Shown: one piece after another, positions 1 to 5,155 of the stretch
Numbering within the stretch: position 1 is the first letter of the stretch
How the letters are laid out: every line of letters begins with the position of its first letter
Position numbers and translations under genes: made by a program
Source: Bacteroidota bacterium
GTDB taxonomy: Bacteria; Bacteroidota; Bacteroidia; Bacteroidales; Prolixibacteraceae
NCBI GenBank assembly: GCA_030695265.1
Contig: JAUYTA010000794.1
Coordinates: 1 to 9,075, forward strand
DNA length: 9,075 nt
Reading direction: 5' to 3'
Notes under the pieces: model-generated
Told to the model about the DNA's origin: nothing
The model's input: the letters and a program-made list of their open reading frames with translations, nothing else
Databases searched by the model: none

Positions 1-753
1 AAAACAAAGACCGTTTTGATCGCAGAGGATGAGGCACTACTTCGTTTCTCAGGAGGAGACGCCCGGAAATTGCTGAACGTTCTGGAATTGATGGTCAATT
101 CAGAAGAAAATGAGACGGTTACAATAAACAATGAAAAGGTAATCGACCGGCTTCAGAACAACATGGCCATGTACGATAAAAACGGGGAAATGCACTACGA
201 CATTATCTCGGCTTTTATAAAAAGTATGCGCGGAAGCGACCCCGATGCGGCGGTTTACTGGCTGGCGCGTATGATTGAAGGTGGCGAAGATGTAAAATTT
301 ATTGCACGCAGAATGTTGATTTTATCAGCCGAAGATATTGGACTGGCAAATCCAAATGCCTTGCTGCTGGCTCAAAGCACTTTCGATGCAGTGCATAAAA
401 TCGGCTATCCCGAAGCCCGGATTATCCTTTCGCAATGCGCCATTTACCTTGCAACTTCGCCCAAAAGCAATTCTGCCTATTCTGCAATCGACGAAGCCAT
501 TGCCTTGGTAAAAGCAACCGGTGATTTGCCGGTTCCGTTGCACATCCGCAATGCACCTACCAAGTTGATGAAAGAACTGGGTTACGGCAAAGAATACAAA
601 TATGCCCATTCGTATGAAAACAACTTTGCAGAACAGGATTTCCTTCCGAAAGAAATTAAAAACCAACGTTTTTATACGCCGCAAAACAATCCGCTTGAGG
701 TAAAAATCCTCGAAAGACTGAAAAGTTTGTGGGGAAAACGGTACGGTAAGTAA
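1..753 (+). CDS. rarA: Replication-associated recombination protein A (RarA/MgsA AAA ATPase), C-terminal part, 5' truncated
   Basis: The reading frame is open from base 1, so the gene begins upstream of the window; the TTG at position 16 is internal, not a start. The visible 250 residues are the C-terminal half of RarA (also called MgsA; WRNIP1 in eukaryotes), a clamp-loader-like AAA+ ATPase that acts at stalled replication forks. The P-loop and Walker B lie outside the window. What is seen is the end of the AAA module (SGGDARKLLNVLEL, sensor-2-like arginine region) followed by the family-specific helical and tetramerisation domain. Its hallmark stretches are present: DIISAFIKSMRGSDPDAAVYW, ARRMLILSAEDIGLANP, LATSPKSNSAY and HIRNAPTKLMKELGYGKEY. 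The C-terminus looks complete and of normal form. The gene ends 33 bases before the end of a convergent lipoprotein gene, and no clear terminator is visible between them. Identification rests on recognised family motifs and is firm. Confidence 0.95.
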   Translation, partial: KTKTVLIAEDEALLRFSGGDARKLLNVLELMVNSEENETVTINNEKVIDRLQNNMAMYDKNGEMHYDIISAFIKSMRGSDPDAAVYWLARMIEGGEDVKFIARRMLILSAEDIGLANPNALLLAQSTFDAVHKIGYPEARIILSQCAIYLATSPKSNSAYSAIDEAIALVKATGDLPVPLHIRNAPTKLMKELGYGKEYKYAHSYENNFAEQDFLPKEIKNQRFYTPQNNPLEVKILERLKSLWGKRYGK

Positions 754-786
754 TGAATCTGAAGAAAATCCTGGTCTGATCAGTCG

Positions 787-1614
787 TTATCGGATCACGA
801 TCTCTTTGGTTTTATCTCCAATAGTAAGCGTTGCCTTGTTGTCGCAGTCACCATTGCCATAATCAATGGTCCAGCTTCGATTGTTGCTGGTTGTAAACGA
901 AACAATTCCGCTAACAATATGATGACATGCAGCTTTGAAAACCAGTGGTTTCTCTGCCGTGATCGTTTTAGTTACTTTTACTCCTGAAACACGAGTGAAT
1001 TCAACAGTTCCCCAACTTACAACCTGATTATCTTCGCGGTTTGCCAGGGTATTTCGCTGATACTGGCGGGTAAGGTTGGCGATTCTTTTTGCAGTTCCTC
1101 CGGCATCAGGAAAAGAAATGGTTATGTCTTCCTGAATTTGTGCGGTGCGGATATTATTTTCCTGATCCTTTGAAATCGTCTTAACAACACTACCTGCAAT
1201 TTTTTTACCGTCAACACTAAAATTGTCGAACGATTTAGTTCTTACAGAAGGGAATGTGTTAAACGCGGTTGAGATAACGATTATTTTTCCTGAACGGATT
1301 TTTCCATCTTTTCCGGTGCAGGAAGTTCCAAAATCAATGGTCATTACCTGTGGTGAAGCAGTTCTATTAACGGTAATTACCGGGCAATCATTCAAATAAA
1401 CTGAGCTTTCAATGTTTGCCGATTTGAGGAATCCATAATTTAAATCCAAAGCTTCGTCAACCAACAGATCAACTTCAGCCAGAACTAACTCTGCCTGTGT
1501 TTCCTGCTGACTCAAGGTAGTTTCATCAAAAACAGGAGTAACTTCATTTTTCTGGCAAGAATTGAATGCAATAAGTAACAGACTTAAAGCAAAAAGCGTT
1601 TTTAATCGTTTCAT
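787..1614 (-). CDS. Secreted lipoprotein with two cysteine-paired TIDFG-type repeats, function unknown
   Basis: A 275-residue protein that starts MKRLKTLFALSLLLIAFNSC: two basic residues, a hydrophobic core and a lipidation cysteine at residue 20. The residues after the cysteine (QKNEV) resemble the charged surface-export signal described for Bacteroidota lipoproteins, so it may face outward; this is inference. After a glutamine/glutamate-rich linker (about 30-60) come two similar segments. Residues 77-112 hold C77 and C99 around MTIDFGTSC plus GKDGKIRSGKI; residues 230-275 hold C230 and C257 around WTIDYGNGDC plus DNKATLTIGDKTKEI. The spacing suggests two disulfides in beta-rich repeats. It looks like a family of hypothetical Bacteroidota lipoproteins that I recognise by pattern only; no function is known to me. 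The gene is divergent from the ECF sigma operon across 241 bases and could be in its regulon. No Shine-Dalgarno sequence precedes the ATG, as is usual in the phylum. Confidence 0.85.
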   Translation of the reverse strand: MKRLKTLFALSLLLIAFNSCQKNEVTPVFDETTLSQQETQAELVLAEVDLLVDEALDLNYGFLKSANIESSVYLNDCPVITVNRTASPQVMTIDFGTSCTGKDGKIRSGKIIVISTAFNTFPSVRTKSFDNFSVDGKKIAGSVVKTISKDQENNIRTAQIQEDITISFPDAGGTAKRIANLTRQYQRNTLANREDNQVVSWGTVEFTRVSGVKVTKTITAEKPLVFKAACHHIVSGIVSFTTSNNRSWTIDYGNGDCDNKATLTIGDKTKEIVIR

Positions 1615-1855
1615 AAGGCATAATTTTAAAAAGTTTTAAAATGTATATCCATAAGATGCTTTCAATACTAAAAAGTTAAAAGCAGATTCAAATTATTTTT
1701 GAAAAAAATTGACTAAGTAAAATATAATTTTCTAAAATTTCGATTAAAGAAACAGGTACGCATTATTGTGATGACAAAAAAATAAATACGAACTTATTGG
1801 GAAATTTTCAGGTATAGAATTTAACTTTCGGTAATTTTCTGCATCCAAAAGTAAC
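1615..1855. promoter_or_regulatory. Divergent intergenic region between lipoprotein and ECF sigma operon
   Basis: This AT-rich 241-base stretch must carry promoters for both flanking genes. On the plus strand there is an exact TAnnTTTG box (TATTTTTG, 1694-1701) and a one-mismatch box closer to the sigma gene (TAACTTTC, 1822-1829) with a TTG 22 bases upstream (1797-1799). On the minus strand an exact box, TACTTTTG, lies at 1846-1853. None has a convincing -33 partner at the usual spacing. An inverted repeat TTCAAA-N5-TTTGAA (1687-1703) overlaps the first box and could be an operator, though six-base arms are expected by chance in AT-rich DNA. A GAAC at 1790-1793 is a conceivable ECF -35 element. 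These are pattern matches only. Confidence 0.35.
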
Positions 1856-2416
1856 ATGACATTATTGATGAACGAAACAGTTGATGCACGTATTCTTTTG
1901 ATGATAAAGAATCCGGCCACTAAAGATAAAGGTTTTTTGCAATTGATGGAGATTTATAAAGAGCCAATTTACTGGTACATCCGGCGGTTGGTAGTATTGC
2001 ACGAGGATGCTGAGGATATTTTGCAGGAAACATTTATTCAGGTTTACCGGTTTGCAGGTTCATTCAAAGGAGATAGTAAAATTTATACCTGGCTATACCG
2101 CATTGCGACCAATGAGTGCATCAGGCATTTCAGGAAAAGCAAGAAATTGGTGAAGAATTCAGGTTCAATAGCTGAAGAAATGTCAGGTGAACTTTCTGAA
2201 ACCGATTCGGAGAACAGTGATGCCATTTTGTTCAAATTTCAACAAGCTATTCTTCAGCTTCCTGAAAAGCAGCGGATTGTTTTTAACCTGCGGTATTACG
2301 ATGAACTAAGTTATGATGAAATTGGCCAAATTTTGAATTCTTCGGTGAATTCATTGAAAACTAACTATCATTATGCAAGTGAAAAGATCAAACAGTACCT
2401 GATAGATCATGCTTAA
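1856..2416 (+). CDS. ECF-type RNA polymerase sigma factor (sigma-70 family, group 4)
   Basis: A 186-residue protein with the two-domain ECF layout. Sigma region 2 covers about residues 27-98: the core-binding stretch HEDAEDILQETFIQVYR (49-65) and the -10 recognition part WLYRIATNECIRHFRK (79-94). A polar, serine/glutamate-rich linker spans about 100-125. Region 4 (about 127-182) contains LPEKQRIVFNLRYY and the helix-turn-helix LSYDEIGQILNSSVNSLKTN (151-170) that should read the -35 element. Length and order are normal for ECF sigmas. The ATG at 1856 is used; a second in-frame ATG at 1868 would remove four residues and is also possible. It is the first gene of a cluster with a probable anti-sigma factor, a secreted LTxxQ protein and an MFS exporter, so it probably controls an envelope-stress or toxicant response and its own operon. 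The inducing signal cannot be read from the sequence. Confidence 0.93.
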   Translation: MTLLMNETVDARILLMIKNPATKDKGFLQLMEIYKEPIYWYIRRLVVLHEDAEDILQETFIQVYRFAGSFKGDSKIYTWLYRIATNECIRHFRKSKKLVKNSGSIAEEMSGELSETDSENSDAILFKFQQAILQLPEKQRIVFNLRYYDELSYDEIGQILNSSVNSLKTNYHYASEKIKQYLIDHA

Positions 2417-2441
2417 ACAGTAAATTTCAAAATTGAAACAA

Positions 2442-2921
2442 ATGAACATGGACGAAAGTAATGAATTTCACGAAATTAGGAAAAATGTGCCCTATAAAAT
2501 ACCTGCCGGTTTTTTTGAAAAGGTTTCGGAAAAAACACTTCTGAAAGCAAAACAAAGAGAACAACTTCGCAAAAATAAAATAATGATCTGGCGAACAGTT
2601 GCTGTTGCAGCCTCGCTGGCAGCTGTATTTTTCCTCGGTTATTTTATTCCTGATCATGATAAAAAGCTGGAAATTAATCCGATAGTGATGGATAATACAC
2701 CAGTTGAACAACAATTAATTCAAAATCAGGAAATAACCAAACAAATAACTGTTACTGAAATTGGGAAAACTGGTTCTGAAAAAGTTTCTGAGAAGATAAT
2801 TGCAGAAGAAACTGACGACGAAGAAATTGATGATGTTCTGGCCGATTTGTCTGACGAAGAATTGATGCAATTGGCCGCCATGTTTAAAACTGATCCGTTT
2901 ATAAGTGAATCAGCACAATAA
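2442..2921 (+). CDS. Single-pass membrane protein, probable anti-sigma factor
   Basis: A 159-residue protein starting at ATG 2442; an in-frame TTG at 2433 and an ATG at 2448 are alternatives. Residues 1-47 are polar and basic and include KIPAGFFEKVSEKTLLKAKQ, similar to the short N-terminal motif (P-G-[YF]-F-E) that I recognise from small Bacteroidota proteins encoded next to sigma factors. One membrane segment spans about 48-69 (IMIWRTVAVAASLAAVFFLGYF). The rest (70-159) would be periplasmic and is very acidic near the end (ETDDEEIDDVLADLSDEELM). This topology, cytoplasmic N-terminus, single helix and periplasmic tail, is that of RseA/CnrY-type anti-sigma factors. The gene starts 25 bases after the sigma factor. 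No zinc-binding HxxxCxxC motif of the ZAS class is present. The anti-sigma role is inferred from position and topology, not from a firmly recognised domain. Confidence 0.7.
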   Translation: MNMDESNEFHEIRKNVPYKIPAGFFEKVSEKTLLKAKQREQLRKNKIMIWRTVAVAASLAAVFFLGYFIPDHDKKLEINPIVMDNTPVEQQLIQNQEITKQITVTEIGKTGSEKVSEKIIAEETDDEEIDDVLADLSDEELMQLAAMFKTDPFISESAQ

Positions 2922-2940
2922 CCTATTAAAATTATTTGAA

Positions 2941-3396
2941 ATGAAACCTATATTTTCAAGCCTGCTTTTTGTTTTAAGCCTGTTTTTCAGTTTGAATGCA
3001 CAATCGCAAAATCCTGATCGTTTTCCATTACTGCGCGAGCGGATGACCCAGGCAAAAATGCGTGAAATCAGGCTGGAGTTAAAACTCGATCAGGCCATTT
3101 TTGAGCAGTTTCGTCCAATTTACGTGAAATACGAACGTGAAATTTCCGGGATTGATTTTCGTAATCTGGCCAGATTGATGAAAGTTGATGCCGACAGCCT
3201 TTCTTCTGAAGAAGCTGAGCGTTTGATTGTTAGTCAGTTAGAAACTGCCCATAAATTGATTTCTATTCGTGAAAAGTATTACAAGGAATTCAGAACGATA
3301 CTTACGCCGCAACAAATCATCAAACTTTACCAGACCGAGGCTGAATTACGAAAAAAAGTATTGCAGGAAATGAAAAGGAGAATGATGAGCCGTTAA
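2941..3396 (+). CDS. Secreted helical LTxxQ-motif protein (Spy/CpxP-like)
   Basis: Start chosen at ATG 2941 because it begins a clean signal peptide (MKPIFSSLLFVLSLFFSLNA, cleavage likely after residue 20); the in-frame GTG at 2905 overlaps the upstream gene and would add a polar lead. The 151-residue product is a predicted periplasmic, almost wholly helical protein with many charged residues. It carries a Spy/CpxP-type motif, LTPQQ (121-125), and an earlier related stretch (LELKLDQAIFEQFRPIY, 45-61). Spy, CpxP, ZraP and CnrX share this fold and act as periplasmic chaperones or stress and metal sensors. Here there is no cysteine and a single histidine (H104), so a CnrX- or ZraP-like metal site looks unlikely; sensing or chaperoning of misfolded protein fits better. 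It lies 19 bases after the probable anti-sigma factor and could tune it. Alternative: an unrelated helical secreted protein. Confidence 0.72.
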   Translation: MKPIFSSLLFVLSLFFSLNAQSQNPDRFPLLRERMTQAKMREIRLELKLDQAIFEQFRPIYVKYEREISGIDFRNLARLMKVDADSLSSEEAERLIVSQLETAHKLISIREKYYKEFRTILTPQQIIKLYQTEAELRKKVLQEMKRRMMSR

Positions 3397-3413
3397 ATTG
3401 CTACTTTAGCAAT
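3397..3413. repeat. Perfect 7-bp inverted repeat in the gap before the MFS gene
   Basis: ATTGCTA-CTT-TAGCAAT is a perfect palindrome with 7-base arms and a 3-base loop. It fills most of the 21-base gap between the LTxxQ gene's stop codon and the MFS ATG, ending four bases before the start. It could be an operator for a dimeric regulator, or an mRNA hairpin that affects translation of the transporter. No T-run follows, so it is not a standard terminator. The role is inferred. Confidence 0.5.
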
Positions 3414-3417
3414 ACAA

Positions 3418-4623
3418 ATGTCTCAATTCACCAAAATTATGACCAATCTGCGCTCGTCCGGCATCGGGAAAAACATGATTATCATTTTTGGTATTACCCT
3501 GATTGCCGTGATGGGAATTTCAAGCATCACTCCGGCTTTCCCTGGAATCATCAAATACTTTGGAATCTCCACGCAACAAGTCGGCTGGTTAATTGCAGCT
3601 TTCACACTTCCGGGTATATTTTTGACTCCGGTATCCGGAATTTTAGCAGATCGTTTTGGCCGGAAACTGGTATTGGTTCCCTCACTTTTTATCTTCGGAA
3701 TTGGCGGTTTCATGTGTTCGTTTATGCGTGATTTTCATTTGCTTCTGGTATTTTTATTTATTGAAGGAATTGGGGCTGCGGGTCTTTCGAGCATCAACAT
3801 TACCCTGATCGGAGATTTATATTCGGGCGAAAAACGAACAGCGCTGATGGGCTACAATGCCAGTATCCTGAGCATAGGGACGGCTGCTTATCCGGCTTTG
3901 GGCGGATTCATCGCTGTTTTTGGCTGGCAATACATTTTCTATTTGCCCTTGCTGGCAATTCCGCTCGCAATTTTTGTCATTTTTGGCCTGAATAATCCGG
4001 AACCAAAAGACCATCAGGGAATCGGCGAATATTTCCTGCGTATCTGGAAAAGTATCAATCAACCGAGTGTTTGGGGACTTTTTCTGGTCAATATGTTGGT
4101 TTTTGTATTGCTTTACGGTGCTTACCTGACATATTTCCCAATTTTACTTTCCGAAAGATTGCAGGCCTCGTCTGTTCAAATTGGAATGATGATGTCAATC
4201 ATGTCGCTGGTTACCGCATCTACTTCTTCTCAACTGGGGCGGATTAATAAACGATTCAGGTCAAAGACAATATTGCTTTTGGGTACCACTTTCTATTTTC
4301 TGGCCATGCTTTCGTTGCTGTTCAGTCAAAGCTGGGTTCAGGTAGTAGTTTCTGTCATGGTTTTCGGACTCGGACATGGGTTACTGCTTCCTTCCATTCA
4401 AAATTTATTGGTTGGTCTTGCATCCATAAAAGAACGGGCAGCATTTATGTCGGTCAATAGCATGGTTCTGCGCATTGGTCAAACCATTGGCCCATTGCTG
4501 ATTGGCGTATTTTATGCGATTGGAAGCCTGCAAGGTTCCTTCATTGCCGGAGCGGTAGTTGCAATGATGATGTTTTTGGCAGTTGCAGGGATGGTGAAAA
4601 AACATACATCACTTTTCTATTGA
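3418..4623 (+). CDS. MFS transporter, DHA1-type drug/proton antiporter-like exporter
   Basis: A 401-residue, very hydrophobic protein consistent with 12 membrane helices, the usual size for DHA1-family major facilitator transporters. The loop between helices 2 and 3 carries motif A, GILADRFGRK (74-83), close to the consensus GxLADRxGRR. Helix 5 carries an antiporter motif C-like pattern: G145, eight residues, G154, then TAAYPALGG ending at G162-G163, with Y in place of the usual G before P. This favours export by proton antiport over uptake. The second half has a shorter charged loop (SQLGRINKRFRSKTIL). The gene is the last of the ECF sigma cluster, 21 bases after the LTxxQ gene with a palindrome in between. 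It may pump out the compound or stress metabolite that the system senses. Substrate cannot be predicted. An alternative is an independent gene that merely follows the operon. Confidence 0.88.
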   Translation: MSQFTKIMTNLRSSGIGKNMIIIFGITLIAVMGISSITPAFPGIIKYFGISTQQVGWLIAAFTLPGIFLTPVSGILADRFGRKLVLVPSLFIFGIGGFMCSFMRDFHLLLVFLFIEGIGAAGLSSINITLIGDLYSGEKRTALMGYNASILSIGTAAYPALGGFIAVFGWQYIFYLPLLAIPLAIFVIFGLNNPEPKDHQGIGEYFLRIWKSINQPSVWGLFLVNMLVFVLLYGAYLTYFPILLSERLQASSVQIGMMMSIMSLVTASTSSQLGRINKRFRSKTILLLGTTFYFLAMLSLLFSQSWVQVVVSVMVFGLGHGLLLPSIQNLLVGLASIKERAAFMSVNSMVLRIGQTIGPLLIGVFYAIGSLQGSFIAGAVVAMMMFLAVAGMVKKHTSLFY

Positions 4624-4646
4624 AATTATTCCATTGATGCCGTTGT

Positions 4647-4680
4647 ATTTAAGAATAAAAGATCTTAAATTAGTTTGTTT
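4647..4680 (+). terminator. Possible weak AT-rich terminator after the MFS gene
   Basis: An 8-base inverted repeat, ATTTAAGA (4647-4654) and TCTTAAAT (4663-4670) with an 8-base loop, begins 24 bases after the MFS stop codon and is followed by a T-rich run (TAGTTTGTTTCTTTCC). The position suits the end of the ECF operon, but the stem has almost no GC pairs, so it may be chance. The remaining 150 bases up to the next gene hold no clear promoter; the closest match to TAnnTTTG is TATAATTG at 4754-4761. Confidence 0.3.
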
Positions 4681-4830
4681 CTTTCCCCAGACATTAAAAA
4701 GCACTCTTTGATAACTGCGATATTTAAGGAATCGACCAGTTTCAAACGATGAGTATAATTGACAAAATGGTATAAGCAGAAAATTGATGAATATGGAATC
4801 ATCTGCGTTTACTAACAAAAGAAAATTCGC

Positions 4831-5154
4831 TTGTTACTTCTGGCAAGCATTTTTCTTGTTTTTCTTTCTTCCTGCTACTCTGTGCGCATCGTTAGCAGGG
4901 ACGGCGTACCGGAGCCAGACCCGATAAATACTTCCAACGATTTTTACAAAGGGAAAAATGTGAATGTTATTGATACAACGATTACATTAAAACTTCAGGA
5001 GGGAGAATTTTATTTAATTGAGAAATGCGCAGCCGGGGGATTTTACTCATTCGAATACCGTGTAACTTTTGGCGGCGTGTTGCTGAATGCAATTACATTG
5101 GGTAAGAAACGTCAGGTGAAAGTAAAATATGTATGTCTAAAACAATCTGATTAA
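4831..5154 (+). CDS. Small lipoprotein, Bor-family-like; start uncertain
   Basis: About 107 residues from a TTG at 4831, the first accepted start in frame. The N-terminus is a lipoprotein signal (LLLLASIFLVFLSSC, lipidation cysteine about residue 15). The mature part ends with IEKC-AAGG, then GGVLLNAITLGKKRQ, then VKYVC. Spacing and wording resemble the C-terminal half of phage lambda Bor/Iss lipoproteins (KICGG, NGLLGFITLG, ARVYC), so I call it Bor-like; this is by-eye similarity. The TTG start leaves the signal peptide without basic residues, whereas the codons just upstream in frame read QKKIR after a stop at 4813-4815. An open frame with ATGs at 4787 and 4793 runs into the same KRK region and would join this frame if one A were added to the A-run at 4822-4825. 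ATT at 4825 is another possible start. The stop lies one base before the flavoenzyme's ATG, so the two are probably co-translated. Confidence 0.72.
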   Translation: MLLLASIFLVFLSSCYSVRIVSRDGVPEPDPINTSNDFYKGKNVNVIDTTITLKLQEGEFYLIEKCAAGGFYSFEYRVTFGGVLLNAITLGKKRQVKVKYVCLKQSD

Positions 5155-5155
5155 C

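Noticed and set aside
325..684. 119-codon minus-strand open frame
   Set aside because: Lies wholly inside rarA on the opposite strand; the translation has no recognisable features and rarA motifs are clear.
776..783. Palindrome CTGATCAG in the gap between rarA and the lipoprotein
   Set aside because: Four-base arms with no loop and no T-run; expected by chance and not a terminator.
2427..2714. 95-codon minus-strand open frame
   Set aside because: Antisense to the probable anti-sigma gene; cysteine/phenylalanine-rich translation typical of a shadow frame.
2905..2940. GTG at 2905 as the start of the LTxxQ protein
   Set aside because: It overlaps the upstream gene and puts a polar 12-residue lead before an otherwise perfect signal peptide that begins at ATG 2941.
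4609..4818. 69-codon minus-strand open frame covering most of the gap after the MFS gene
   Set aside because: Overlaps the MFS 3' end, has no signal peptide, domain or promoter, and its composition is that of translated AT-rich intergenic DNA.
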